DNA of 57,578 bases from Vagococcus silagei (GTDB lineage Bacteria; Bacillota; Bacilli; Lactobacillales; Vagococcaceae): the NCBI RefSeq assembly GCF_004795745.1, contig NZ_SDGV01000031.1, forward strand, positions 1-57,578, given 5' to 3'. This document shows positions 1-11,227 of this stretch, piece after piece. A program made the position numbers and the translations under genes. The notes beneath the pieces were generated by a model, which was given only the letters and a program-made list of their open reading frames with translations, had not been told where the DNA came from and made no database searches. How positions within the stretch are numbered: position 1 is the stretch's first letter; the number at the start of each line of letters is the position of its first letter.

Positions 1-103
1 CTTTCGGTGGAGCAAGCTCCGGTGAAAGAAAGTGCGTTCGACTTGCATGTATTAGGCACGCCGCCAGCGTTCGTCCTGAGCCAGGATCAAACTCTCAATA
101 AAA
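1..103 (-). rRNA. 16S ribosomal RNA, 5' end (partial)
   Basis: The reverse complement begins near position 103 with the universal bacterial 16S start (GAGAGTTTGATCCTGGCTCA) and continues through the GACGAACGCTGGCGGCG region and the V1 loop at the window edge. Only about 100 of roughly 1,550 bases are present; the gene continues left of the window. The V1 hairpin (GGAGCTTGCTCC) resembles Vagococcus or related Enterococcaceae from memory, which was not checked. It lies downstream of lysS on the same strand, the usual place for an rRNA operon in this part of the chromosome. Confidence 0.97.
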
Positions 104-270
104 AGTTATGATAACATCCGAAGATGTTTAGCTCATTTATAAATTGCTAGCGAATTTTATTCACTAAATTGAAGTTGCTTTTACTTAATAGTAAAAACAC
201 CCTACACATTTGGTTCGTCTTACTTTGTTCAGTTTTCAAAGGTCTAGTTCTTGTTGCTTTAGCAACTTTT
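104..270 (-). other. rRNA operon leader region
   Basis: This is the transcribed spacer between the rRNA promoters and 16S. It contains, on the minus strand, the CTTTGAAAACTGAACAAAG-type element (about 223-241) seen in many Firmicutes rRNA leaders. No open frame is present. Upstream of the promoters, about 400-575 is AT-rich sequence without recognisable genes, and the whole 104-635 interval is non-coding. Confidence 0.7.
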
Positions 271-272
271 AT

Positions 273-301
273 ATCTTATCAAATATTTATCAACTTGTCA
301 A
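273..301 (-). promoter_or_regulatory. rRNA promoter P2 (proximal)
   Basis: On the minus strand a perfect TTGACA -35 (296-301) is followed after exactly 17 bases by TAAGAT as -10 (273-278), in the orientation of 16S and about 170 bases upstream of it. Confidence 0.8.
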
Positions 302-367
302 ACATTTTCTTTTGAAAAACTATTAAATATTTTTTAAGTTTTTGTTATCTCGTTGACAACGTAGATA

Positions 368-396
368 AATATAACAAGTAATTTGCTTATCGTCAA
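368..396 (-). promoter_or_regulatory. rRNA promoter P1 (distal)
   Basis: On the minus strand TTGACG (391-396), a 17-base spacer and TATATT (368-373) form a second strong sigma-A promoter about 95 bases upstream of the proximal one. Tandem promoters are the usual arrangement for rRNA operons. Confidence 0.7.
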
Positions 397-576
397 TGCT
401 TTTTTTTATTTATTTAAATTACTACCCGTTATACAAAAACAACTGTCTTTAGTAAAAACTCAAAAGTTGTGCTTACATCAGAAAATAAACGAACTTAACT
501 AAGATTAAAGCCTAATTATTGCGAATATCGAATGTTATTATCCATACTTTATTAGACCAAATAAATTTATCGTTCA

Positions 577-614
577 TAAAAAAATAAAAAGCAGATATTT
601 GAGATATCTGCTTT
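577..614 (-). terminator. Terminator after lysS
   Basis: An 11-bp inverted repeat (588-598 with 604-614, loop TTGAG region) is followed on the minus strand by a T-rich tract (577-590). It ends the lysS transcript before the rRNA promoters. Confidence 0.85.
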
Positions 615-635
615 CAATAAAATTATTTATTAAGC

Positions 636-2147
<1,512 letters not shown>

Positions 2148-2176
2148 TTATTTACTTCTATAATGCACATTAAATC

Positions 2177-2203
2177 AAAAAAAGGCAAGTTGCTTTTGCC
2201 TTT
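2177..2203 (-). terminator. Terminator after dusB
   Basis: A short GGCAA/TTGCC hairpin is followed on the minus strand by seven T residues (2177-2183). It separates the dusB transcript from lysS. Confidence 0.7.
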
Positions 2204-2216
2204 TCTTCATATATTA

Positions 2217-3206
2217 TTAGCTTGCTAAGCCTTTTGCAACTAAATTTGCTAATAAATCATCTAATATTTGAATGATTTCTGCTTCACTTCGCGCCTGATT
2301 AATCGCAACTTTCGCCTTAGCAGCACGCGGGATTCCTTTTAAATAGTACGCTGCGTGTTGCCTAAACTCAGGAACTGCAATTCGCTCACCTTTTAAAGCA
2401 ACCAAACGAGCTAAATGCAGTTTAATTGTTTCAATCTTTTCATTTGGAGCTGGTTCAGCCAATAATTCTCCCGTTTCTAAGTATCGCTGTGTCCGATAAA
2501 TCATCCATGGATTACCAAGTGCAGCTCGACCAATCATCACACCATCACAGCCGACATGATCCAGCATACGTTTCGCATCTTCTGGTGTTCTGACATCACC
2601 ATTACCCATAAACGGTATCTTTAATTCTTTTTTGACATCACGTAAAACATCCCAATTGGCTGTTCCTTCATACATTTGCACACGCGTTCTACCATGCATT
2701 GCAATCGCAGAAGCACCTGCCGCTTCAGCAGCTAAGGCGTTTTCTATCGCAAAAACGTGCTCTTCATCCCAACCAATTCGCATTTTCACAGTGACAGGGA
2801 CCTTCACCGCGCTTGAAACAGCTTGAACCATTTCATAAACTTTATCAGGATCAAGTAACCATCTTGCACCCGCTTCGGCTTTAATCACTTTATTAACTGG
2901 ACATCCCATATTAATATCGATGATATCGGCAGTTGTATTTTCTTCAACAAATTTAGCCGCTTCAACAAGTGTTTCTTTGACACCACCAAAAATTTGCAAA
3001 CTGAGCGGATGCTCTTGTTCCTCAATATGTAACATCTCTAGTGTTTTTCGGTTTCTTTGTTGGATTCCTTTATCACTAATCATTTCACAGACTACTAGTC
3101 CCGCTCCAAATTCTTTGACCGTCACCCGAAAAGCAGAATTACTGATTCCTGCCATTGGCGCGACGACAACTCGATTAGGTATTTCAACTTCGCCAATTTT
3201 CCACAA
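2217..3206 (-). CDS. dusB: tRNA-dihydrouridine synthase (DusB family)
   Basis: This flavin enzyme reduces uridines in the tRNA D-loop to dihydrouridine. The 329-residue protein is a TIM-barrel with the N-terminal VVVAPMAGISN motif, the catalytic cysteine in MGCPVNK (about residue 100), RWLL after it, the HGRTR phosphate/FMN region (about 170) and NGDV and MIGRAALGNPW later. The start is TTG (3204-3206) behind AGGGGG; no ATG fits the family N-terminus. It begins 13 bases after hslO ends, so the two are probably co-transcribed, as in related genomes. Confidence 0.95.
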   Translation of the reverse strand: MWKIGEVEIPNRVVVAPMAGISNSAFRVTVKEFGAGLVVCEMISDKGIQQRNRKTLEMLHIEEQEHPLSLQIFGGVKETLVEAAKFVEENTTADIIDINMGCPVNKVIKAEAGARWLLDPDKVYEMVQAVSSAVKVPVTVKMRIGWDEEHVFAIENALAAEAAGASAIAMHGRTRVQMYEGTANWDVLRDVKKELKIPFMGNGDVRTPEDAKRMLDHVGCDGVMIGRAALGNPWMIYRTQRYLETGELLAEPAPNEKIETIKLHLARLVALKGERIAVPEFRQHAAYYLKGIPRAAKAKVAINQARSEAEIIQILDDLLANLVAKGLAS

Positions 3207-3219
3207 AACTGGTTTCCCC

Positions 3220-4119
3220 CTATTTTTCTTTCGCTTGCGTTAATAATTCTTCTAATTCTTTTGCGTCATAATGGTATTTTTCACAACAGAAGTGACAGAC
3301 AGCTTCTGCCCCTTGATCTTCATCTATCATTTGTTGGATTTCCTTTTCTCCTAGTGTGACAATCGCACTCGCAAAACGTTCTTTAGAACAATCACAGTTA
3401 AATTGAACTGGCATTTTTTCAAGAATTTCAACGTTTTCTTCGCCTAACAAACGATATAAAATTTCTTCTGGTGATTCACCTTCATCCAATAGATTTGAAA
3501 CCATTGGAATATCAGCGATTCTTTTTTCAATTTCCGCAATCGTTTCTTCAGTCGCTCCCGGCATGACTTGAATCATAAAGCCACCAGCTGCTTTAACACA
3601 ATCTTCGCGCTCATTATCAACCAATACACTTAAACCTACTGCTGAAGGGACTTGTTCTGAATTCGCAAGATAATAAGTGAAATCTTCAGCCAACTCGCCT
3701 GAAACTAATGGCACTTGACCGGATACTGGTTCTTTCAATCCTAAATCTTTAATAACTGAAATAAATCCTTCTGTTCCAACTGCTCCGCGAACATCAATTT
3801 TACCTTTTTCATTTGCAGGTAAATTAACATGTGGATTTTGAGGATATCCTTTAACATTTCCATGCGCATCGACATCAACAATAATAGCCCCAATCGGACC
3901 ATTTCCTTGGACTTTAACCGTCAACTTTTCATCGTTTTTATGCATCGCGCCTAGCATTAATCCAGCGCTCATTGTACGGCCTAGTGCCGCTGTTGCTGCA
4001 CGCCATGTATCTTGTCTTTCTTGAGCCTCTTTAACAGCTTCTGTCGAACGAACCGCCATCGCTCTAATTTGTCCGTCAAAACTTAATGCTTTAATTAAAT
4101 AGTCTTTCACCATTATCAT
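3220..4119 (-). CDS. hslO: Redox-regulated chaperone Hsp33
   Basis: Hsp33 is a cytosolic holdase switched on by oxidation. The 299-residue protein has the N-terminal Hsp33 fold (YLIKALSFDGQIRA, about 7-20) and the C-terminal zinc redox switch with CDC (about 245) and CHFC (about 277), the CxC...CxxC pattern that defines the family. The first ATG (4117-4119) has a weak Shine-Dalgarno; the third codon is also ATG (4113) and gives an N-terminus (MVKDYLIKAL) closer to family members, so the start is uncertain by two codons. It lies between ftsH and dusB in the conserved cluster order. Confidence 0.96.
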   Translation of the reverse strand: MIMVKDYLIKALSFDGQIRAMAVRSTEAVKEAQERQDTWRAATAALGRTMSAGLMLGAMHKNDEKLTVKVQGNGPIGAIIVDVDAHGNVKGYPQNPHVNLPANEKGKIDVRGAVGTEGFISVIKDLGLKEPVSGQVPLVSGELAEDFTYYLANSEQVPSAVGLSVLVDNEREDCVKAAGGFMIQVMPGATEETIAEIEKRIADIPMVSNLLDEGESPEEILYRLLGEENVEILEKMPVQFNCDCSKERFASAIVTLGEKEIQQMIDEDQGAEAVCHFCCEKYHYDAKELEELLTQAKEK

Positions 4120-4151
4120 CTCTTTCTTTTACGTATTTATCTTAAGACACG

Positions 4152-4185
4152 AAAAAAGTGGGTTACACTTTCGTATATCCCACTT
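4152..4185 (-). terminator. Terminator after ftsH
   Basis: AAGTGGG (4156-4162) pairs with CCCACTT (4179-4185); on the minus strand the hairpin runs into six T residues (4152-4157). It separates the ftsH transcript from hslO-dusB. Confidence 0.7.
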
Positions 4186-4220
4186 ATCATAACTTACTTT
4201 TAATAATCTTGAAACTATTT

Positions 4221-6272
4221 TTACTCGTCAGTCTTAGAAGCGTCTGATTCAGCCTCTGGAGCTGTTGTTTCAGTGCCTTCTTCTGAAGTTTGTTTTTCAG
4301 CTTCTTTTTTCTCTAAAGCTTCTTTGGCTTCTTCAAAAGTACCTGATTTTTCACTTGGAAATTCTTCGGCCACTTCTTTAGACGGCATAACACCTTCTTC
4401 AAACAATGATTTAATTTCCTTAGCATCAAGTGTTTCATGTTCAAGCAATGCTTTGGCAATAATTTCATGTTGTGCACGGTGACTTTCAATAATCTCATGC
4501 GCCTTACGATGAGCGTCCATCATGATATTACGAACTTCTTCATCGATTTGGTAGGCAACTTGCTCAGAGTAAGCTTTAGTTTGACCATAGTCACGGCCAA
4601 TAAAGACTTGGTGGTTCCCTTCATATTGTACGGGACCTAATTTATCACTCATACCATATTCAGTAACCATCGCTCTTGCAAGACGAGTTGCTTGTTCAAA
4701 GTCATTGCTTGCTCCGGTAGATTGTGAATCGAAGAAGACTTCTTCTGATACACGTCCACCTAAAAGACCAACAATTTGTTCAAACATTTCTACTTTAGTC
4801 ATTAAGAAACGATCTTCTTTTGGTAATGCAATCATATATCCGCCTGCACGTCCACGCGGTACAATTGTTACTTTATGGACAATACGAGCATCACTTAAGA
4901 CTAAACCAACAATCGTATGACCGGCTTCATGGTAAGCAACCATGTCACGTTCTTTTTTACTAATCACACGATCTTTCTTCGCAGGACCAGCAATCACACG
5001 ATCTTGTGCTTCATCGATATCCGAAGCATCAATTTTCTTCTTATTACGACGTGCCGCTACAAGAGCTGCTTCGTTTAAAACATTTTCTAAATCTGCACCA
5101 GCAAAACCTGGTGTTTGTTGAGCAACCACTTTTAAGTCAACATCTGAAGCTAAAGGTTTGTTACGAGAATGAACTTTAAGAATCTGTTCACGGCCTTTAA
5201 CATCTGGTGTTCCCACTAAAATTTGACGGTCAAAACGACCTGGACGTAACAACGCAGGATCTAATACATCAGAACGGTTAGTTGCAGCAATGACGATTAC
5301 TCCTTCGTTGCCACCAAAACCATCCATTTCAACAAGTAATTGGTTAAGTGTTTGTTCACGTTCATCGTGTCCACCACCCATACCTGCTCCACGTTGACGA
5401 CCGACAGCATCAATCTCATCAATAAAGATGATTGCTGGTGCTGCTTTTTTAGCAGTTTCAAATAAATCACGAACACGACTTGCACCAACACCGACAAACA
5501 TTTCAACAAAGTCTGAACCGGAAATTGAATAGAACGGAACACCCGCTTCACCCGCAACAGCTTTTGCTAATAATGTTTTACCAGTTCCTGGAGGTCCTTC
5601 TAACAACACACCTGCAGGAATACGCGCACCTAGTTCTGCGAAACGACGAGGATCTTTAAGGAACTCGACAACTTCAACCAATTCTTGTTTTTCTTCCTCA
5701 GCACCTGCTACGTCAGAGAAACGTACTTTGATATCTTTTTTGTCAGTTTCTTTAGTCTTACTTTTACCAAAGTTCATCACACGGCCATTGCCACCACTTT
5801 GTCCACCTTGACCCATCATCATGTAAATCATGAAAATAATGAATAGGAATGGTAGGAACGTGAATAACAATGAAATCCACATGCCACTATTGGATTGTTC
5901 TTTCACCACAAATTTTGTTTTACTTTCTTTAGCTGCGTCACTGATGTTCTTAATTGTAGAATCATTAGGTAATACAGTCGTTGTAAATCGTTTAGTTGTG
6001 GCTTTAGTTTTACCAAATACTGGGAGTCCACCCGCATCGGTAACTTTCTGTTCGTCAATATACTCACCGGTAATTTGATACACACCATTTGAAGGTTGAA
6101 CTGAGAATTCTTTTACTTGATCGCCCTTCAACTGTGAATAAAATGTTGAATAATTAATCTTAGGTGATTGATCGCCACCCTGGCCAAAAAAGAAATACAC
6201 AATCATAATCATTGATAAAAAGACAATGATATAATAAAGGGAATTCTTCATGCCTGAATTTTTCTTATTCAT
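4221..6272 (-). CDS. ftsH: ATP-dependent zinc metalloprotease FtsH
   Basis: FtsH is a membrane-anchored AAA+ protease that extracts and degrades membrane and regulatory proteins. The 683-residue protein has two membrane helices (about 10-29 and 130-155) flanking an extracytoplasmic domain, then the AAA module with Walker A GPPGTGKT (about 227), Walker B IIFIDEID and the second-region [13 protein letters not shown], and the protease zinc site HEAGH (about 448). The C-terminal tail is rich in Glu, Lys and Thr, as in enterococcal homologues. It is preceded by AAGGAGG and follows hpt closely. No defect is visible. Confidence 0.98.
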   Translation of the reverse strand: MNKKNSGMKNSLYYIIVFLSMIMIVYFFFGQGGDQSPKINYSTFYSQLKGDQVKEFSVQPSNGVYQITGEYIDEQKVTDAGGLPVFGKTKATTKRFTTTVLPNDSTIKNISDAAKESKTKFVVKEQSNSGMWISLLFTFLPFLFIIFMIYMMMGQGGQSGGNGRVMNFGKSKTKETDKKDIKVRFSDVAGAEEEKQELVEVVEFLKDPRRFAELGARIPAGVLLEGPPGTGKTLLAKAVAGEAGVPFYSISGSDFVEMFVGVGASRVRDLFETAKKAAPAIIFIDEIDAVGRQRGAGMGGGHDEREQTLNQLLVEMDGFGGNEGVIVIAATNRSDVLDPALLRPGRFDRQILVGTPDVKGREQILKVHSRNKPLASDVDLKVVAQQTPGFAGADLENVLNEAALVAARRNKKKIDASDIDEAQDRVIAGPAKKDRVISKKERDMVAYHEAGHTIVGLVLSDARIVHKVTIVPRGRAGGYMIALPKEDRFLMTKVEMFEQIVGLLGGRVSEEVFFDSQSTGASNDFEQATRLARAMVTEYGMSDKLGPVQYEGNHQVFIGRDYGQTKAYSEQVAYQIDEEVRNIMMDAHRKAHEIIESHRAQHEIIAKALLEHETLDAKEIKSLFEEGVMPSKEVAEEFPSEKSGTFEEAKEALEKKEAEKQTSEEGTETTAPEAESDASKTDE

Positions 6273-6322
6273 ACATGTCCTCCTTATTTCTGGAATGGTT
6301 TAAAGTCATTCTATTTAATTTT

Positions 6323-6871
6323 TTAATCAGCGTTTTCATAAACTGCAGGTTTAAGCACGCCAATATAAGGTAGATTACGATAGTTTTCAATGTAATCTAA
6401 GCCATAACCTACGACGAATTCGTTTGGTACATCGAAACCAATGTAGTCTGCTTCCATATCAACAACACGACCTTCAGGTTTGTCTAGCATTGTGACAATC
6501 TTCACAGATGCTGCCTTACGATGTTTTAATAATTCCACTAAATATTTTAGCGTACGACCACTGTCAATAATATCTTCAACTAAGATGATATGACGACCTT
6601 CTACTACAGTATCTAAATCTTTCAAAATTCTGACTTCACCTGAAGATACAAAAGCAGAACCATAGCTTGAAACATCCATGAAATCCATCTCTAAGTGCAC
6701 ATTAATCGCACGAACAAGGTCTGCCAAAAACGGAACCGCGCCTTTTAGAACACCTACTACTAATGGATTTTTATCCTGATAATCTTCACTAATTTGTTGT
6801 CCTAAGACCTTCACGCGTTCTTGAATTTGTGCCTCTGAATAAAATACTTTTTCTATGTCTTTTTCTAACAT
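6323..6871 (-). CDS. hpt: Hypoxanthine phosphoribosyltransferase
   Basis: This purine-salvage enzyme converts hypoxanthine or guanine plus PRPP into IMP or GMP. The 182-residue protein has the PRPP-binding loop [14 protein letters not shown] (about 94-107) and the upstream [12 protein letters not shown] region (about 37-48) of the family. Shine-Dalgarno GGAAGGAG precedes the ATG. It sits between tilS (18 bases upstream) and ftsH (50 bases downstream), the conserved tilS-hpt-ftsH order of Firmicutes. Confidence 0.97.
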   Translation of the reverse strand: MLEKDIEKVFYSEAQIQERVKVLGQQISEDYQDKNPLVVGVLKGAVPFLADLVRAINVHLEMDFMDVSSYGSAFVSSGEVRILKDLDTVVEGRHIILVEDIIDSGRTLKYLVELLKHRKAASVKIVTMLDKPEGRVVDMEADYIGFDVPNEFVVGYGLDYIENYRNLPYIGVLKPAVYENAD

Positions 6872-6889
6872 AAGTTTCTCCTTCCAAAC

Positions 6890-8293
6890 TTACTTATCCC
6901 ACTGTTTATAGTAGATAAGCTTATATTGTATTTTAGCAGTTTCGTTATAAATACTCAAATAAGATTCTCTAAATGGAACCAGCCAAATTATCTCTTGTTC
7001 AAGGGTTGCGACAATCCAACTATCTTCACGTGCATCTTGTGCTATTTTTTCATCAATAAAATAACGAGACACACGCTTACTTTGTCCTTTTTGATTAAAT
7101 CTTATTCGATCACCTGGTTGTTTCTTACGAATTTGAATTTCTTTCGTATCAGGTAATCCTATCATTATTTCGAATTTTTGCCAATTTAAATGATTAGTTA
7201 ATTCGGATTCATGATCAATTTCAAAAAAGCCGAACCATTCTCTTTCATTTAGGTACATTCCTGAATTCAGTTTAACATTTTTTACTTGAAAAGGGGTTAA
7301 TTCTTTTTTTATTTTTTTATGAATTTTAACCGTTTCATAGCTACGTTCAAATACCCATTCTTTTTTTAACGAAACACAACAATGCGGCTGTTCACTATTT
7401 AACGACGCTAACAGTTGCTTCTGTAGCGGTTGACTTAGTGCCAAACCTGTCTCAGTTAAGAATTCTGACGACCATTCTTCAAGCAAAAAAAATTGTTCGC
7501 TTTTAAGAGCAGTCACAAAAAGAGGTTGATTAATGCGCCACTCACCATTTTCAAAACTAAATACTTGTTCATACAACGGACGAATCGCATTTCTAACAAT
7601 CTCTTTTCCATAAGAAATTTGTTCGGCTAATTGAGTTAAATGCATTGTAATTTTGGGGTTTTCTTGTGTCATTTGTGGTAAAAATTCATGACGCACACGA
7701 TTACGATAATAAATGGTATCTCGATTTGTTTCGTCTTCAAAAAAGGCGATGTTTTCAGCCAATGCTTCCTGATATAAAGCCTCTTTCCTAAACGATAACA
7801 ACGGACGAATCAAATCAAAATAGTCACGTTCTTGAAATTCTACCATTCCTGAGAGACTACCAATTCGATGACCACCCATTAGACGCATCAAGACTGTCTC
7901 AGCTTGATCATCGAGGTGATGAGCAGTTAGAACTTGCTCATAGCCTTGCTCTCTCACAACTTCTTCGAACATACTATAACGGAAATCACGGGCTTTTTGT
8001 TCAACATGACTGAGAACAAAAGGGCCTTCTTGCCATTTTCTACGATAAAATGGTAAATGATTCGCTTGGCAATAATCACGTAAAAACGCCTCTTCAACAT
8101 CTGAAATTGCACGTAGTTGGTGGTTAATATGAACAACGCCTAGTTGCGGGCGAACTGAGTCAGGTAGTTCTTGCATCAAATGCAGCAATACCATTGAATC
8201 CACGCCACCAGAAACGGCAACTAAAACTTTAGTTTCTGTATCCCACCACTTACTCTGCAACACTTTTTGATAAAATTGATGAAATAATGACAT
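6890..8293 (-). CDS. tilS: tRNA(Ile)-lysidine synthase
   Basis: TilS attaches lysine to the wobble cytidine of tRNA-Ile(CAU), so that it reads AUA and is charged with isoleucine. The 467-residue protein has the N-type PP-loop motif AVSGGVDS (about 27-34), the HHLDDQAET motif (about 125-133), a middle substrate-binding region, and a C-terminal domain with a lysidine-synthase-like IRKKQPGDR region (about 390). The ATG follows GGGAGG. A terminator-like hairpin (8324-8349) lies only 31 bases upstream, leaving little room for an independent promoter. Confidence 0.95.
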   Translation of the reverse strand: MSLFHQFYQKVLQSKWWDTETKVLVAVSGGVDSMVLLHLMQELPDSVRPQLGVVHINHQLRAISDVEEAFLRDYCQANHLPFYRRKWQEGPFVLSHVEQKARDFRYSMFEEVVREQGYEQVLTAHHLDDQAETVLMRLMGGHRIGSLSGMVEFQERDYFDLIRPLLSFRKEALYQEALAENIAFFEDETNRDTIYYRNRVRHEFLPQMTQENPKITMHLTQLAEQISYGKEIVRNAIRPLYEQVFSFENGEWRINQPLFVTALKSEQFFLLEEWSSEFLTETGLALSQPLQKQLLASLNSEQPHCCVSLKKEWVFERSYETVKIHKKIKKELTPFQVKNVKLNSGMYLNEREWFGFFEIDHESELTNHLNWQKFEIMIGLPDTKEIQIRKKQPGDRIRFNQKGQSKRVSRYFIDEKIAQDAREDSWIVATLEQEIIWLVPFRESYLSIYNETAKIQYKLIYYKQWDK

Positions 8294-8323
8294 CTTTGTT
8301 AACCTCCCTCATCGTTAAAAGAG

Positions 8324-8349
8324 AAAAAAGGATAAGTCACCTTATCCTT
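8324..8349 (-). terminator. Hairpin terminator between yabR and tilS
   Basis: AAGGATAAG (8328-8336) pairs perfectly with CTTATCCTT (8341-8349) around a 4-base loop, and on the minus strand is followed by six T residues. It ends yabR transcripts, or attenuates transcription into tilS-hpt-ftsH. Confidence 0.8.
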
Positions 8350-8364
8350 TACAAATTAATTTTA

Positions 8365-8814
8365 TTAATTGCGACGACCGCCACGGCCCCCACGTTTTCC
8401 TTCAGTATTACGACGTAATGAACTCAAACGATCATCACTATCTTTTAGGAATGAACTCATTAATGTGTCAAAGCTTTCTTTCTTTGGAGCAGGCGCTACT
8501 GGTTTTCTTGGAGCAGAACCACGATCTGATTTGTTATAGTTCGAACGTTTATACTCTTTTTTACGTTCTGGTTGTTTTTCTTCGTTTGCACGTTTGATTG
8601 ACAACCCTATTTTTCCATCATCACCAATAGACATGACTTTAACTTCTACTTCGTCTCCAACAGTTAAGCAGTCATTAATATCTTTGACAAAACTATTTGA
8701 TACTTCACTAATATGCACCAATCCTGTTTTGCCTTCTCCTAAATCAACAAATGCTCCGAAATTGGTAATTCCTGAAACTTTTCCAGGTAGCTTTACCCCT
8801 ACTTCAATTGACAT
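8365..8814 (-). CDS. S1-domain RNA-binding protein (YabR-like)
   Basis: This is a small RNA-binding protein, probably linked to ribosome function; its exact role is not settled. The 149-residue protein has one S1 domain (about 5-75: KLPGKVSGITNFGAFVDLGEGK, HISEVS, KVMSIGDDGKIGLSIKRA), then a Lys/Arg-rich linker and an RGGRGGRRN C-terminus, a typical flexible RNA-binding tail. Its position between divIC and tilS is the yabR position in Bacillus. It ends at a strong terminator. Confidence 0.93.
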   Translation of the reverse strand: MSIEVGVKLPGKVSGITNFGAFVDLGEGKTGLVHISEVSNSFVKDINDCLTVGDEVEVKVMSIGDDGKIGLSIKRANEEKQPERKKEYKRSNYNKSDRGSAPRKPVAPAPKKESFDTLMSSFLKDSDDRLSSLRRNTEGKRGGRGGRRN

Positions 8815-8859
8815 AAAAATCTTTTTCCTCCTTGGGCCTTCTTAAAAATATATTTTTAC

Positions 8860-9255
8860 TTATTTGTTACCACTTGGTTGAGTTGAGTTATTTAACTCTG
8901 GAATACTATAAACTTGCTCGCCTTTTTTAGAATAAAAATATTTTGCACGAGCAACTTTTGCCACATACTCTTCATCATGCAATAAATCTACCTCGTCTTG
9001 GAGGTCTTTTTTTGCAACAGACACTTTTTCGTAATCACGATTAACTTCTTGTTTTGTTTCTTCTAAAGAGAGTAATCGTTGACTATTCTTAAACAAATTC
9101 AGACCAATAATTGTAAACACTAAAAATATGATGACAAAAAAGACCATCAAACGTCTTCGTTTTAAAATTAAAGTTTTTGTCTCTTTTTGTGTGTCTCCTA
9201 AAGACAAACTTGTTGTTTTTTCTTTTAGTGTCAATAACTTCATTTCGTCCTTCAT
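8860..9255 (-). CDS. divIC: Cell division protein DivIC (FtsB-like)
   Basis: DivIC is a bitopic divisome protein that forms a complex with FtsL and DivIB at the septum. The 131-residue product has a cytosolic N-terminus of about 35 residues, one membrane helix (LMVFFVIIFLVFTIIGL, about 36-52), a coiled-coil (about 60-95) and a short C-terminal tail with the family KYFYSKKGE motif. Codon 5 is also ATG (9243) and has an AAGGA closer to it than the first ATG has, so the start may be there. The yabR-divIC-rqcP order is conserved. Confidence 0.93.
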   Translation of the reverse strand: MKDEMKLLTLKEKTTSLSLGDTQKETKTLILKRRRLMVFFVIIFLVFTIIGLNLFKNSQRLLSLEETKQEVNRDYEKVSVAKKDLQDEVDLLHDEEYVAKVARAKYFYSKKGEQVYSIPELNNSTQPSGNK

Positions 9256-9330
9256 TAGTAGAAAAAGTCTCCTCTCATAAATTCAAAGATACTTTATTAT
9301 ACCAAGGTCAAGAACCATTGTCTAATCTAA

Positions 9331-9603
9331 TTATAAAGTTTCTAAAGTATTTCCTTGCGTTTCACTAATTATTTCGTATAAATCTTTTGCTTCATCTTTT
9401 TTTGTTGTTTCTTTAATTGCTACGACGCGAACTTCAAGTATTTTATTACCAAATAAAATCTTAATTAAATCGCCTTCTTTAACGTTCGTTGACGACTTAG
9501 CTATTTGACCATTTACTTGAATACGTCCTTTATCTGCAATTTCTTTTGCTACAGTACGTCTTTTAATGAGACGTGATACTTTCAAATATTTATCTAAACG
9601 CAT
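9331..9603 (-). CDS. rqcP: RqcP/YabO, S4-domain ribosome quality control factor
   Basis: RqcP binds stalled 50S subunits with peptidyl-tRNA and works with RqcH to add C-terminal alanine tails to stalled chains. The 90-residue protein is almost all S4 domain ([19 protein letters not shown], then GRIQVNG and VKEGD). The open frame extends three codons upstream to a GTG (9612), but GGAG is correctly spaced only for the ATG at 9603, which also gives the family N-terminus MRLDK. It lies between the flippase and divIC. Confidence 0.93.
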   Translation of the reverse strand: MRLDKYLKVSRLIKRRTVAKEIADKGRIQVNGQIAKSSTNVKEGDLIKILFGNKILEVRVVAIKETTKKDEAKDLYEIISETQGNTLETL

Positions 9604-9616
9604 CTTACTCACTCCA

Positions 9617-11227
9617 TTATCTTTTAAATTTAGCTTTCATTTTTTTACCGCCTGGAAGCATATCCCATTCATCAGTCGTGAATATTTTCAAATGAATAAG
9701 ACAGATAATAACGATCCCTACTCCTAATCCTACTCCGACCAAAGTCAATAATAAGGTTACCATCCTACCCCAATCAATCCACAGCCATTGTGCTAGAAAA
9801 CGTTGATAAAACGACAATAATGCAATCATGCTTCCCAATGTTATTCCTATCTTAACATAATATGTCCAAGAGAAAAGAGAAAACTCTAAGTCTTTTTTCA
9901 ATTTAAGATGCATCGCAATTAAACAGGTTGCAAGACCTATTATCGTACTTAAACTTGTACCGACTGTTCCATAAGCAATCGTTAAGTTAGCTGTTAGCAT
10001 TAATTTTACAAATAAACCCACAATAGCTGCTAAAAAGGGTAATTTTACTCGATTGCGGCTTTGATAGATGGCTTGATACGCTTGAATCATCGCAACAAAG
10101 AAAACTGAGAGAGCATATAAACTTAATGAAAGTCCCTCTTTATTATCTTTAAAAAGGGTCACATTAATATAGGGTAAAACCAACGCTAAACCAACACCTG
10201 CCGCACTCGATACGGTAAATGATAGTTTTAAAAATGATTGAACTAATTTTTCATATGATTTTTCTTGGTTATTAGCAAAATAACGGGTTAACAAAGGGAT
10301 AAAAGTGGTTGTCATTGAAACTGAAATGACAAGACCGACTTGCACAAGTGGTTGGCCTCGATCATAAATTCCTTTTGTTGTTTTAGCTAATAACTCTGAG
10401 ACGCCACTAATCTCAAGTGCATTTTTTACTGCAAATGAATCCACAAGTTGAAAGAAAACAAGATACGCACTAAAAATACATAACGTTCCTCCTTCACTTA
10501 GCAAGCGTCGGAAAAACCGCTGAATTTCCTGCTTCGTTAATTGCGGCTTTTCAAACAATTTAACGCCTTCGCGATTCATAAAAATTAATACAAGTAAGCC
10601 ACCAATAGCACCAAAAACTGAACCCAGCATCGCAAGCATGCCTACCTTATAAATTGAAATTTCAACAACCGTATAAATTGCACCCGCTAAAAGAATAATA
10701 ATCACACGGACACCTTGCTCAACTAATTGTGAAAAGGCTGTGGGTCTCATATTCAATTGACCTTGATAACCACCACGATAACTCGCTAAAAATGGCACTA
10801 CAAGATACAAAAATGATACCGCACGAATTGAAGAAGCCAACTTGACGTCCCCCATTAATAACGCCATCTGGTTTGAGCCTAAGAAAAGAACTAGAAATGC
10901 TATAAATGATAGCACACTCACCATCACAAAAAATAAATAGGTATATTGTCTGGCTTTGCTTGGTTTTTCTTCTGCCGCTATCAGCTTAGACAAATAAACG
11001 GGTAAACCAGACAAAGCCAACGTCATCCCAATACCGTAGATTGGATAAACCTGTTGATATACATAGAAGCCTTCATCACCTACTAAATTTTGAAAAGGGA
11101 CCCTGTAAACAGCACTCAAAATTTTAACAATTAGAGATGTGATTGTTAAGATCATCGTACCTTGAAGCATTTGATGATTAGGTGATTTTACCTCGTCTAT
11201 TTTATTCGTCTTGATCATTTTTCTCAC
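9617..11227 (-). CDS. MOP-superfamily polysaccharide/lipid flippase (YabM/SpoVB-like)
   Basis: This is an integral membrane protein of the MATE/MOP flippase group, likely moving lipid-linked cell-wall or polysaccharide intermediates across the membrane. The 536-residue protein has about 14 predicted helices and the N-terminal family signature ([20 protein letters not shown], about 23-42, then [20 protein letters not shown]). It overlaps the mfd 3' end by 26 bases if GTG 11227 is the start, or by 17 if the ATG at codon 4 (11218) is used; the ATG is more likely. Such overlap implies translational coupling with mfd. The substrate is not known. Confidence 0.9.
   Translation of the reverse strand: MRKMIKTNKIDEVKSPNHQMLQGTMILTITSLIVKILSAVYRVPFQNLVGDEGFYVYQQVYPIYGIGMTLALSGLPVYLSKLIAAEEKPSKARQYTYLFFVMVSVLSFIAFLVLFLGSNQMALLMGDVKLASSIRAVSFLYLVVPFLASYRGGYQGQLNMRPTAFSQLVEQGVRVIIILLAGAIYTVVEISIYKVGMLAMLGSVFGAIGGLLVLIFMNREGVKLFEKPQLTKQEIQRFFRRLLSEGGTLCIFSAYLVFFQLVDSFAVKNALEISGVSELLAKTTKGIYDRGQPLVQVGLVISVSMTTTFIPLLTRYFANNQEKSYEKLVQSFLKLSFTVSSAAGVGLALVLPYINVTLFKDNKEGLSLSLYALSVFFVAMIQAYQAIYQSRNRVKLPFLAAIVGLFVKLMLTANLTIAYGTVGTSLSTIIGLATCLIAMHLKLKKDLEFSLFSWTYYVKIGITLGSMIALLSFYQRFLAQWLWIDWGRMVTLLLTLVGVGLGVGIVIICLIHLKIFTTDEWDMLPGGKKMKAKFKR

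Noticed and set aside
6890-8293. tilS split by a stop or frameshift
   Set aside because: The frame is continuous over 467 codons and all PP-loop motifs are in register.
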